Below are positions 38,370 to 50,690 of a stretch of DNA of 64,000 bases, one piece after another. A program made the position numbers and the translations under genes. Within the stretch, counting starts at the first letter, position 1; the number at the start of each line of letters is the position of its first letter. The notes under the pieces were generated by a model, which was not told the origin of the DNA, did no database searches, and saw only the letters and a program-made list of their open reading frames with translations. Origin of the DNA: Ecdyonurus torrentis (Eukaryota; Arthropoda; Insecta; Ephemeroptera; Heptageniidae); assembly GCA_949318235.1 (NCBI GenBank), contig OX439131.1:1975309-2039308 (forward strand), given 5' to 3'.

Positions 38370-41300
38370 CCTCTTCTTCTTCTTTCTAAAATTTTTAAAT
38401 CACGTAAAAATGTTTCTACACGGAAAAAATAAATTACATAATTTATGTTTCATTTATTTTAATATATAAATGCTGCTGCTGAAATTATGCTTTGTAACAT
38501 AATAAATATAGTATACAGTATGAATCAATAAAAATAATAATAATGAATAAATAGTGATAAAAATGGGCTACCATTTTTATTTTTGTCCGTAAATTATGCA
38601 TCATATAATTCCCAACCCCCTGGAATTGGTAAGAAAGTTTCTTAAATAAAGAGAAAAAAAGAAGCTAAAAACAGAGCTTCATATATAATGCCAAAAGATA
38701 AAATATAACGTACGGATACACTGTGTGATGGGATAACGAACGGTCCTTCCTGCTTCGTATGTGAATTGATGCGTGCATCACTGATAAATCTGTTTGTAGA
38801 CAAAAATGTCAAAATATTGCATTCAGATGGCATTGAGGAAGACCACAAATATTTTAGTGGTGATTTTAAATTGCATTTTCTGAAAGAAGGCACTGTCTTG
38901 TATCGATTGATGTGCGATTTTCTAATTTTACAGTTCGTTAAGTATTTTTAATTAATTTTTGAAAAATTGCGATATGACGTAATGGTCGGTAACTTTTGCG
39001 AGTAACTTTTTTTCCCCATGCAACATTGGAAAGAAAATGTTATTTTTCAAATTTCTAACACAAATATCGAGGTATAAAAATGAGTCGAGATTTCGGCAGT
39101 GCCGTGCAGTTAATACCTCTCGACTGACGAGACGTAATTAGGAGTAGATAGATCCGCTCTCTCTCTCTCTTTCTCTCTTTCTCTCTCTAAGCTCTCCGCT
39201 TAGCTGTCCTACATCAAACTAACCAACTTTTTATTCAAGCCGACATTTCACATTAAATACGTAGAAAATGGATTAAAAATATATATATTATATAGAAAAT
39301 CATTCATCCACATTTTTTTATTTAATGTCAGCCATTTTGTGGTAGAAATCAATCAATCAACATTTTTAATTACAAAATTTTAATCAGTAGTAAAAAATAC
39401 ATAATATACTGTACTCATATATATGTGATATGTGATTTTAATACTTAAAAGTAATCATTTTTACTGCTGATACGATGTTTTATTCAGTACATTTTCCCCT
39501 TGTTAATTTATATTTTTAACCTCGTGTTATAAGAGATATTTGTATGTCGATTGTTTCTCATGAACTCGTGTTTCTATTTTGTTCAGGAGTGCGAATGTTG
39601 GACGGTACGGTCAACGATGCTGTTGAGGCGCGTGCTCTGGGTTTGAACCCCGGACATGTCGATATCTACAGTGCATCTTGGGGACCTGAAGATGACGGCA
39701 AGACGGTTGATGGACCAGGACCCTTGGCAAGGAGAGCATTCATTTATGGCGTTACTTCGGTTAGTATAATCATGTAAATCACTTTCACACCAGCCAATTT
39801 AATGAAAAATTTGTATCAAATATTTTTAATTATAAATTTGCCATATAAATTACAAATATTGCAAATAATTCCGAACTACCAAAACAACAACAACGCAGCG
39901 ATCTGTATTTTTTGTCATATATCTCACCCCATTATATCATTATATTGTCATTACATCTGTATGTAAGCCAGTCTTTTTGCACTCATTATAAAATAAAATA
40001 ATTGCAAAATATTTTTTAATTCAAACTCGTATCCGCTCCATAGATATGCGCTAATTACGTTTTTTTTTTAATTCTAAAAATCGTTTTTCCCTGCTCTCTC
40101 TCTCTCTAGGGACGTAAGGGCAAGGGCTCAATATTCGTGTGGGCCTCTGGTAACGGCGGTCGTCACACGGACTCCTGTAATTGTGACGGTTATACCAACA
40201 GTATCTTCACTTTGTCCATCAGCAGTGCCACTCAAGGAGGGTAAGTGACGTCACAGCTCTAGCTATCGTATGCATGACTAACCTGACGTGTACGTGTGTG
40301 TTGTAGATATAAGCCGTGGTACCTCGAGGAGTGCTCATCTACTCTCGCGACTACCTACAGCTCAGGCACCCCTGGACACGACAAGAGTGTTGCTACAGTG
40401 GACATGGATGGTCGACTTAGACCTGATCATATCTGTACTGTCGAACATACAGGTAACTTCTTCGTCCAACATTTTGTCAATTCAGATTAGTTAAAAAAAT
40501 GAGTAAAACTTATTTCTGAAATATGCGTTGAATACTATAATTAATATTTTATATTAATTCGTTTTACTATAATTTCCGTGTTTTCATTATTCAGGAACTT
40601 CCGCATCCGCTCCTCTGGCTGCTGGTATTTGTGCCCTGGCCCTTGAGGCGAACCCAGGTTTGACCTGGCGTGACCTTCAGTATCTCGTAGTGTTGACCTC
40701 GCGCTCAGGACCGCTCGAGAAGGAACCTGGCTGGATTGTAAATGGAGTAAAGAGGAAAGGTAAAAAAAAAAAAAAAAAAAAAAAAAAATTTAATAATAAT
40801 AAAAAAAAGCATAATAAAATATTTATAATTGTTGGATATTAACAAGACATTTGACTTCCAGTGAGTCACAAGTTCGGCTACGGTCTGATGGACGCGGGAC
40901 AGATGGTGAACCTCGCAGAACAGTGGCTGACTGCACCACCTCAACATATCTGCAAGTCTCAGGAAGTCAACGAGGAAAAGTAAGTAATTCACTTTGACTG
41001 AAAACTATCAGTTTACTGACGTAACTTTTCTCTTGCAGGCCAATTTTAGCGAACTTGGGTCAAACCTTGCAAGTCCACATGGACGTAGACGGCTGCAGAG
41101 ACACGTACAACGAAGTACGATACCTTGAGCACGTTCAGTGCAAGCTCTCCTTGCGGTTCTTCCCTCGTGGTAACCTGAGAATTCTCTTGACCTCGCCCAT
41201 GGGCACCACCTCTACTCTGCTCTTCGAGAGACCACGTGACGTCGTCAGCTCCAGTTTTGACGACTGGCCATTCTTGAGCGTTCACTTCTGGGGCGAGCAC

Positions 41301-43025
41301 GCTGAGGGTCGGTGGACACTGCAGATCGTCAATGCAGGCAATCGCCAAGTGAATCAGCCAGGTAAGCACATCACGTAGTTGTGGTAATTATTAGCTTCTT
41401 TAATTATAGAAAAATTATAAGTGTTTTTTTACGCTAATGTTGATGTAATTTTTTTTCTTAGGAATTCTTCGCAAGTGGCAACTTATCTTCTACGGAACTT
41501 CAGAAAACCCAATCCGCCTCAAACCAGGCTCCCCCGGTATCCCAGGCCTTCACATCGCACAACCAAGTCGCGGTATCGTGTTCCCCTCTTCTTCCCCTCT
41601 TGTACCCTCAGCTAGTGGAAGTTTCTACACTGCACAAGGAGCCTATGGACAAGGCAGAGCTGATGCCTTCGGTCAAGTAAGTTGACAAAATATTTTTACA
41701 TCCTCCGTTCAGAGAGTAATTTCTGTTTTTGATAATTTAGGGTTTCTCTGATATCTACGCTGCTGGCAGCAACCCTGAGCCCTCAGTGGCTCCTCTGGAT
41801 GGCTCCACAAGTCAGCCTATGTTGTCCGGTCTCAATCAAGCTGGACATACCATGAACAGAGTCATCCACACCAACTGTGACCCTGAGTGTGACTCGCAGG
41901 GATGTTATGGCAAGGGACCCTCGGAATGCGTCACCTGCAAGAACTATAAGCTCGACGGGTAAGTTCAACCAAATTTTAAATTTAATATATTAACAAAGAC
42001 AAAAATTATTTATATTAATTACCAGACTTGGTGTGGAAATAATTAAACTAGGAACTTTACTGTCACAATAATTACGTTATTAAAATCCAGCAAAACAATT
42101 ACTATAATTTTCAAATGAATTTAAGTGAATTAAAAAAAAAAAAAACGAATTTTTTTAATGATATTTTTGCAATTAAAAAAAATTAATAATTTGACTGAAG
42201 AGTTTGCGCTAAAATTAAAATTTTCACATTTACATGTTATTTTTAACGTAGAATAACTTTGCTGGTGTTTGCATGTTAACATAACTAAACTTTACAAGTA
42301 ATATTTCATCTTTACTTCATCTCAATTTGATATTTCACGACCGTTCAGTTTGTGAGATATCAGCCGGTCACCTACTCTCTTAACCCTTCTCTTCTCTCTC
42401 TCTCGCTCTCTCCACACACATGTTGCGCACCTTTGATGTATATTTCGATATAAATATTTCAGAGTTTGTGTAAGCCGCTGCCCACCTCGTAGCTTCCCCA
42501 GTCAGTCCGGCATTTGCTGGCCATGTCACGAGTCATGTGAAACTTGCGCCGGACCTGGACAAGACAGCTGCTTGACCTGTGCACCAGCTCACCTCCGAGT
42601 CACCGACCTCGCCGTGTGTCTACGTCAATGTCCCGAGGGATATTATGAAAGTAAGATAAGATTCCAAACTTTTTGACTCGTAAACAAGTTAGTTAGTTTT
42701 GAAATCTAATTTTGACGTAATATTTGTTTTCAGATTTAGATCAAAAGACGTGCGTCCCTTGTCATCCTAACTGCGCCAGTTGTCAGGATAGTTCCAGTCA
42801 CTGTATTAGTTGTGAGCACCACTTGGTTCTCCATGATAACAAGTGTTTAGCTGCGTGTCCGCCTAGAACTTACGAAACTGAAGACTACAGGTAATACAAA
42901 GAGTTGATAATGTTATCGGTGATAGAATCTTTAAACTTGTAGAGATATGTCTAGTGTCCCTCAATTAAAAGATTTCCAACTGCAGTGCCGTAGTAATTTC
43001 AAAAAAAAAAAAAAAAAAAGTGGGG

Positions 43026-43056
<31 letters not shown>

Positions 43057-45772
43057 CCCTCTTTCATTTTACAGTATTTAAATTGTGTGTTGTGTATGCG
43101 ATGTTTCAGTTGCGGGGCTTGCCACTCGACTTGCGAGACGTGCCACGGTCCCGGAGAGACTCAGTGCGTCACGTGTCGCACGGGATTGTTCGCTCAGGCA
43201 GGACGTTGTGTCGCCGCCTGCGAGGAAGGCTCGTACGCTGACAAGAAGCGACGTGAATGTGTGAGATGTCCACGAGGTTGCTTGACTTGCCACACTAACG
43301 CTTGCTTGAAGTGCGATGTCGGCTGGACCATGGACACCAAGGCCAAGTGTCAACCTGCTCACAGCTCGCAGTGCGGACTTTGTAAGTCACAGCTCAAGCT
43401 CTTGACTATGGCAATCTTATTATTTTACGCATCAAATTGTACATGTTACAACAATAAAATTAAACTTGAATTAATTATCACTCAATATCAAAATTTTAAA
43501 AGTTTTATTTTAAACTTGACTGATTGATTTTCCCCACAGCGGAGTTCTGGTCAGGCGGTCAGTGCCGACCATGTCACGCCACATGTGAAAGTTGTGACGG
43601 CTCGGGCGAGTCCTCGTGCCTCACGTGTCCTTCACCACTGCTGTTAGCTGAGCAGCGCTGTGTGGGACTTTGCACCCAAGGCACCTACATGGAGCACGGA
43701 CGTTGTGTCCCGTGTCCTCACACGTGTCGAGCCTGTGCCTCGCGTACCAACTGCACTGAGTGTCAGGAGGGACTCGTGCTTCAGAGTGGAGAATGTAGGA
43801 CAACTTGCGCTGAGGGGTGAGTCTCGTGACCATGAAAATTAACTTTAAAAAAAAATAATAATAATAAAATGTTATCAAAATATAAAGAATGAATTAAAAA
43901 AGTTGATTTTACAATAGGAAAAAAAAGGGTAGGCCTTATATACTAATTACCAACTTGGTCCACAGGTACTACAGTGACAGAGGCGAGTGCTCTCGCTGTT
44001 CACTGAGCTGTGAACAATGCTGGGGTCCACGCCGCGACCAGTGTGTGACGTGTCCTCCAGGCTGGCAACTCGCAGCTGGTGAATGTCACCCCGAGTGTCC
44101 TGAGGGTTTCTTCAAGGCTGAGTACGGTTGTCAGAAGTGCCATCACTACTGCCGCACGTGCAAAGGCAAGTTATTAAGCTATATTATCATTATATTATTA
44201 TGATACGTAATCATGTTACTAACGTGAAATACTTGACTCAGGTGAAGGACCTCTACAGTGCACCTCCTGCCCTCCACGCTTCATGCTTGATGGAGGTTTG
44301 TGTATGGAGTGTCTCTCGTCCTCACAGTACTACGACCCAGCTACCGAGCTGTGCAAACCTTGTCATAACTCTTGCAAGGGTTGCTCTGGACCTGGCAGGT
44401 TTGCCTGCACAGGTTGTCGCCCTCCACTTCACCACGACAAGTTGAACAGTCAGTGTGTGCCTTGCTGTGCCGAGGGCTCCACCCCGGGGGAGCAAGCGGA
44501 GTGTTGCATGTGTAACAAAGACACAGGTACGAACTTCTACTTTTGTACAAATAAAATGTATAATTACTGTGTTACCTGTGGTGAATTGAATATCGTAGTG
44601 GGTATACCTTGGTGTTCCCTCCAATAATAATGTTGTCTTTGGTTTTAAATCAAATAATTTCTTTATTAGATAATAGCACAACTAATTACTGTACAAAAAT
44701 AATGTAAAAAAAACTGTACTTAAAAGGTAGAGTGAAAAAGGCACGTTGCCTATATGTAAGTGATCTCCCACCTACGTCGGAAAGCTGTTTTATCATTAAT
44801 TCATTCATTCATTCATTCATTCATTCATTCATTCATTCATTCATTCATTCATTCATTCATTCATTCATTCATTTACAGTACTGTACAGTATCTATTTATT
44901 TGAATGTTTACTTATTTATTTATGTACTTATTTATTTGTTATTGTTAGTTTTGTTTGCTAACAGACTGCATTGTTACAGGAGAGTGCCAAAATGCGTCGC
45001 CTGCAGGCAAGCGTCGCATCGCTGTGGGTGCTGAGGGTGGGGAGGGAGAGAGCCACAACACTGAGGCCAGCACTCCAGGTCACTTCACCGTCAGTTTCAA
45101 CACAGTGACAGCGCTAGCTGTGGGAGGCTGCATCACCGTCGTCCTGCTCTTTGGACTTATCTTCACTGCACTCCAAGTGAGTTAGAGACGATGCTAGCAC
45201 AGTGTCTTATTGCAGTTGTTATTGTAGAATTAGAAAGAAATTAGAATGCATGTCATATATATTGTCCCCATTGAGGCAGTCATTTTTAAGAAAGTCAATA
45301 TTATGTATGCAATACAATATTTAAAACTTCTAACTAACATACAGAGTGGTTTTGAGCACGTTGCTAACAATGGTTGTTGTTTTTTTACTAACATCAAAAA
45401 ATCAAATTTAAACCAAATCTATATTTCCCGCCCACAGAGATCAAAGAGAAGGCTAGATGATGTAGCAGGTGATGGAAATCTTATTATTTTAACTTCCCGA
45501 GCAACAAATCTGTATGTGAGTTTAAAATAGGGAACTTAATTTTGTAATATTGCTATCATGTTTAGCTAATGTGTATGATGTTACGTAAACTAATTGTAAT
45601 TTTTCAAATATAGGTTAATACTGCACGAGAAACTAGTTGGAACGGAGGATATCAAAAACTTCCTATGAGAAGATGTAAGGTATCTGTAGAGAGTAGCTCT
45701 AGTGCTGCGGACAATGCAGCGTTACTCGGCAGCGACGGAGAAGAAGAGAATGAACTTTTCTCCAAGACGTAG
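38132..45772 (+). CDS. Fur2: Furin-2/PCSK5-like proprotein convertase, 3' 18 exons (5' exons not in view)
   Basis: Calcium-dependent serine endoprotease of the secretory pathway that cleaves proproteins after basic motifs. Exons: 38132-38291, 39587-39759, 40110-40240, 40307-40452, 40595-40759, 40862-40979, 41039-41361, 41462-41676, 41741-41958, 42463-42650, 42734-42890, 43110-43381, 43540-43816, 43966-44165, 44242-44526, 44980-45176, 45438-45515, 45614-45772. They join in frame to 1153 codons plus TAG. Seen: catalytic His in [10 protein letters not shown] (residue 25 of this part), oxyanion Asn in WASGNGG (about 126), catalytic Ser in [11 protein letters not shown] (about 206), P domain ending near FYGTSENP, ten CxxC..C..C furin repeats, a hydrophobic segment [20 protein letters not shown] and a roughly 80-residue tail with YQKL, DNAALL and an acidic cluster. 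The signal peptide, prodomain and catalytic Asp exon are missing and presumably lie upstream. The intron at 44166 uses a GC donor. Family assignment is firm; Fur2 versus PCSK5/6 naming is by likeness. Confidence 0.95.
44166..44241 (+). other. GC-AG intron in the convertase gene
   Basis: The reading frame TGC AAA G continues into GT GAA GGA only if the intron starts with GCAAGT after AAG and ends at CAG (44241). All other introns of this gene use GT donors. GC donors with a strong AG|GCAAGT context are a known minor class, so this is likely real rather than an error. Confidence 0.8.
44798..44872 (+). repeat. (ATTC)n microsatellite in a convertase intron
   Basis: About 18 perfect tetranucleotide units between the exons at 44242-44526 and 44980-45176. 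Confidence 0.97.
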
Positions 45773-45870
45773 CGCAACATAACGACGTAAGGGTGCCACA
45801 AGTGAAAACACCATAATAATTCTGAGTACCATTTCATTGAAACTTAACTTAAATAAAAATAACGACAACA

Positions 45871-45876
45871 AATAAA
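45871..45876 (+). promoter_or_regulatory. Poly(A) signal of the convertase gene
   Basis: AATAAA lies about 100 bases after the TAG at 45770-45772 and is the first canonical hexamer after the stop that is followed by an A/T-rich stretch. A further hexamer near 46815 could serve a longer 3' UTR. Confidence 0.5.
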
Positions 45877-47498
45877 GACTTTTAAGCACAACAAAAAATT
45901 ATAAAAAAAAATTAAAAAAAAAAAAAACGTGCACATTTTTGTTTCTCAACTTATTTCATTCATTCTTGAGAACAAAAGAGAAAAAACTGTCATGGTGCTA
46001 AAATACAAGAAAACATCAACCTTTAAATTAAATTATTATAAATTCATTAGTTTTTTTGACTGAAATATAAAAAACAATAATTAAAATGAAGAAAAAAAAA
46101 ACATCAATATGTTTGTATAAGTAGTGAACCAGGCACCTCAAAATCTAAAACTTAAAAAAAAAATATATATGAAAAGTAAAGTTTTTTTCAATAAGTGCCT
46201 GATGCCTGAAATAAATTTTGTTTAAATTTTTTTATATAAATAATATATTAGAAAAAAATTAGCAAAACAAAAAATATTAAAGTAGGCACAAAAACAGATT
46301 GAAGAGAAGATAAATGTGGAAATTCATATTCCAAAAGGGACCATATACTCTTTATTAATCAATGATACCCTATTGGAAAAAATTTTGAAGATAAAAAAGA
46401 AATTTAAAATAATAAATAATAAATGTATAAAAAATTTTAATAAATAATATGAGTGGTATTTATATTTTTATCAAAAATTATAGAAAACAAAAAATTTAGA
46501 TCGTATTAAATGTATTTTGCCAACATATAAATGTATAAAAATGTACTTGAAAAAAATTAAATTAAATTAAAAAAAAAAAAATTCTCTGCTTTTACACAAA
46601 CTCGTGATGTCTTTTTGTCTAAAATAGTTGGCAAGCAAATTTTCATTTTCTATAATATTTAGTGTGTTTGTGTGATTCATTCATCATTTTAACATCTAAC
46701 TACTGTATATGTAAATATTATATATCAATATAAAAGAAATTGTATGTGTCGGAGAATCTCAATGTTATTTTTTTTCCATGACGTTATGCCTGCTTTTTAA
46801 AAAAAAAGATTATAAAATAAAGATATCATGTTATGTAGGTTTTTTTATGGACTTGTAAAATTGAGAGTGTTGTTCCATTTTTCTTATTGACATTTATGAT
46901 TTTTTTTTTTTTTTTTTTTTTTTAATTATTGGTACTAATATTAATCTTAATTGGAAATCTTGATTTTAAAAATTAACTTGTGTAAAATACATAATATATT
47001 TAAAACTTTTTATTTATTTGATTTATTTAGCAAAGTGGGGCAGCACTCTCACAATTTGGTATCCATAAGTAAAAAAAAAATGTTTTAATAAACTAAACTG
47101 ATCAAGACAGAACAAATGAAATAAGAAAAAATTAAGTCCTGGTAAATAATTATATACATTGCATTTTTTTTTTGTTCCGAAGCTCTGAAATTATTTTTAC
47201 TAAAAGTGATTGCAATGAATGCCATCTGCTGATACTAATAAAGTGTTGAGATGAGAATGATATTCTATTTTAAAATTAGTTTACATCAGAAAAAAAATTA
47301 TATACCTATTAAAAATAGCATTAATATTAGAAATGGAGAGAATTGAAATTTAATAAAACACAAAAAATTCTCTAACTTTTATAAATTAGAAAGAAAAAAC
47401 TGTGTTTTATTAATTTTCAATTTAACATACTGTATTCTCTCTAAACTACTATTTTCTGTTAACAATTTCATTTTTTTAACAAAATTTGTTACAACTTC

Positions 47499-47686
47499 CG
47501 AGGGCTACGCGGCATTTCGGTACTTGTGCAATCTCCGCAGGTGCAATTTTGGCACATGTGTAATGGCACATCTGTACAGGCTAATTGTATAAAGATGTTT
47601 CATAAAAGGTGAGCGCGGAGAATGCACATGTGCCAGAAATGCACCCACAGAGATTACACAAGTACCGAAATGCCGCGTAGCCCTCG
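47499..47686. mobile_element. MITE with ~60-bp inverted arms
   Basis: CGAGGGCTACGCGGCATTTC and further bases through GTACTTGTG, then AATCTC...GTGCA and GGCACATGTG, are mirrored at the right end with few changes. The centre of about 50 bases is unpaired. GC content is above its surroundings. Intergenic between the convertase and RRM2 genes. Superfamily not identified. Confidence 0.75.
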
Positions 47687-48323
47687 AAATACTATAGGCT
47701 AATATTATCAACTGCAGTGCTATTTTTTCCGTCATTAATCATTATATATAAAAATTATCATTGTATTTACATAGAAAAAAAAAACTTTCACTAAAAATTA
47801 TTTCCAGGACGTAATTTCCATACAGATGTTGTCATATAAATAATATAAAATTATTAATATGTATAAATAATAAAACTATGAATTTTCATGAAAACATACT
47901 TGAGCTTGTATAGTTGTGAAAATGTTTAAAAAATATATAATAATAATAATAAAATGTTGTGGTTGATACCACATAAGATGAATGTAAAATATAATATAAT
48001 AAAAAAAATTTGATGTTACCAATTTATACATAAAAATATTTAGCATAAGAATCAATATTAATAAAATCATCATTCATTGTAATAACTGCCTTAGATTCAC
48101 TTTTTTTTTATAACTTCATAATGTAAAACTAAAAAAAAAAAAAAAAATACATAAGGCATTTTTATTACAATGATATTGTTCCTTCATATCAGAGTTCTTG
48201 TTGGTCTTGTTTTTTAACACCGCTATTACTTTCACAAATACTAGATACTATAGTAGTGTATGTGGGATAAAGTAAGGAAAACATCGCAGTTAACTTATAA
48301 AATATAGACTTGCAAAGTGCAGT

Positions 48324-48552
48324 GGACAAAATAAACAAATTGAGAGATCAACTATAGCAGACGACTTTGTCTTGCTGTGTTCACTAAATATGCTTTCTTA
48401 TGGGGCAATGAAGCAGCTATAAATCAAGTTGGATTTTTTTTCTCAATGCTAAAAATTGTACTGTAGCTTATTAAACCTCAAAGCTTTTATTACCCTGAAT
48501 TTTAAGTAAATTGTATTAAAAATTTTGTTTGTAAAAAATTGGCTTGAAATTC

Positions 48553-48586
<34 letters not shown>

Positions 48587-48906
48587 CTTGGAGATTCTTC
48601 AGTAAACATTTCAGTAGCTAACTCAAGTTATTGACTGATAAAGGAACAACTGTTTTGAATCAGACTTTAAACGATTTCGCTGACATCTGCTTCTGTTTTC
48701 TTTCTCATACACAATATAAGTCGAAACGGAAGCGGATGTGAGCGAAATTGCTTAAAGTCGGACTCAAAAAAGTTGTTCCTTAATTAGTAAATAACCGCTT
48801 CATTCCCCCATAAGAAAGCATGTTAAATGAAGACAGTAAAACAAAATCGTCTGCTAGCACTTTGTTTATAGTATTGTTGCATGGCCCCTCAGTTTGTTTA
48901 TTTTTT
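48324..48906. mobile_element. Foldback element with poly(A) insertion, family F2
   Basis: Outer arms: AAATAAACAAATTGAG...AGCAGACGACTTTGTC...ATGCTTTCTTATGGGGCAAT, mirrored by 48800-48906. An inner pair (about 48640-48705 and 48722-48785) pairs GGAACAACTGTTTTGA and GCTGACATCTGCTTC. The left half contains 29 A residues at 48556-48584 and about 150 extra bases, making the two halves unequal. Confidence 0.75.
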
Positions 48907-50146
48907 AACTAAATCCCCCTCTTTTTACAAGTCTTCTATTTAAAAAGAAATGATACGAGAAAACCAGCAAGGCGCTACCATAAAGTGAAGTAAAATGTTG
49001 CCGATAGTTTGGTGAAAATATTATATAGCAAGAATCTTCACCAAACTCTATATTGGACACCACTTCACAATATGGTATACAACCCTTGCTGCTTTCTCCT
49101 GTCATTTTATTTTTCATTTATTAGATGTAACATATAGTGGTGTTAAATTATATAATATTAATATTAATTTATATTTTTCATTAGAACTGAGGTAATTTTA
49201 ATTTTAATTGTTTTTAAAAAAAAAATATTAAAATAAAAAAATATATTGTGGTTTTTACACCTAAATAAAACAATAAAGAATAAAATTTAATTATTTTTAT
49301 AGAAACCTGAAACAAACAAAGAAAAATGCGTAGTAATTTTTTTAGATATAATAATTTTTGTTTTAATTTTTTTAATTAATAAATATCTGTCGATAATTAT
49401 ATTTTATTTGGATGCATTATAGGTTTTATAATTTTTGCTAAATTAAAATTTTGTTTTTCTTAATATTTTAGTGCAAAAAGAAAAAAACATTTGTGCCCAA
49501 GTAGTGTAAGCAAAATGAAAAACAAAAAGATCGGGGGGCACGTATTTTTTTAAATAAAAGATTTTTGTTTTCCTAACATTTGTTGCAACCCAGTCTCAGC
49601 AAAGAAAACACTTATGTACAGTTTAATTTTAATTCAGATGAGACTTAATAGATACAAAATAAAATTTGCCATGCATGTCCATTATAAATAATAATAGTGT
49701 TTTTTTTTTTATATATATATATAAATAATAGTTAAATATGCCATTAATTATTTGCGACTGTATATTAATATAACATTTTTTTGATTTTGATTTTTTAATT
49801 TATTTGATACAAAACAAAATGGTTGTATTGAAAGAAAACAGTTAGATGATTGTCTAAGATTTTAAATGGATTTTTGTATGCTATTATAAATGCAGCCATG
49901 TGATATGTATTAAAAATAAAAAATATTATACAGTTACTTTTGTGTTTGTAATTCAACTCCATTCCCTACCCTATCCTGCAGTTACACATAATATCAGCAT
50001 ATAGAAAATAATTAAAAGAAATAAGCTCTTTTGGGTTTTGAAATTTCAAATAAAAAGATTGCAAAAATAATTTTTGTGTCACAGTAAAAGTGGTAGGTCT
50101 TAGAGAATGTTTAGGTGGTTGAAAGATGCTTTAAAAAGAAGATAAT

Positions 50147-50472
50147 AGTTCTTTCTATAAACTATACACACAACTCTTGAGCCAGCTTCGAAATTTTTCC
50201 TTTGTTAGAAACATATGATCATGACGTCGTTACCTGTTTACTACGTTTATATATCTAAACAAAGAAATAATGATATCATTATTTCTTTGTTTAGAACTTT
50301 GGACCTGATAAAAATGAAAGAAAACTCACAAAAAAAAAATAAAGTTCCATATGAAACATGCAACTCACTTTTATCGGCTCAAAAAACAAGATCAACCAAT
50401 GAATGTGTCTTATTTTGTTGGTCAGCCAATCACTGAAAATGAGATTCACTATACTTTGCAGAACAAGCTATA
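50147..50472 (+). mobile_element. Solo arm of foldback family F1
   Basis: Collinear with the right arm of 14790-15470: CAACTCTTGAGCCAGCTTCG, ATATGATCATGACGTCGTTA, CTCACTTTTATCGGCTCAAA, TGTCTTATTTTGTTGGTCAG, ACAGAACAAGCTA-type end. One internal segment has been replaced by a small palindrome, AAAGAAATAATGATATCATT. No left arm is present. Confidence 0.82.
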
Positions 50473-50544
50473 ATGTACAGGCTCTCTTAAAGAAAAGTTC
50501 ATTATTTGCCTTTACTGTAAGCCAATAGAGAAAAACTTTGTATG

Positions 50545-50690
50545 ACAGAGTGTGTATGTAAGTGGTACCATATAGAAGGAAGTTTGAAGCAAGGGTTACT
50601 CCACTCCGCAATAGAAAGCTGTGGAGATCAATCGCTAGAGCAAAAGATTGTTGTTGGCTTACTCATGCATATAACGTCATGGTCATGTAT
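50545..50690 (+). mobile_element. Diverged 3' fragment of a related LINE
   Basis: Reads AGAAAGCTGTGGAGATCAAT, then TTGTTGTTGGCTTAC and ATAACGTCATGGTCATGTATG: the same order of blocks as the LINE 3' end (RKLWRSI codons, TGTTGGCTTAC, GCGTCATGAT plus TATG tail) but with many substitutions. Similarity upstream to about 50545 is weaker. Probably an older or sister subfamily. Confidence 0.65.

Noticed and set aside
41046..44681. Minus-strand ORFs over 100 codons across convertase exons
   Set aside because: Antisense shadows of real exons whose plus-strand frame joins continuously.
44732..45034. ORF encoding IHSF repeats
   Set aside because: Translated (ATTC)n in a convertase intron.
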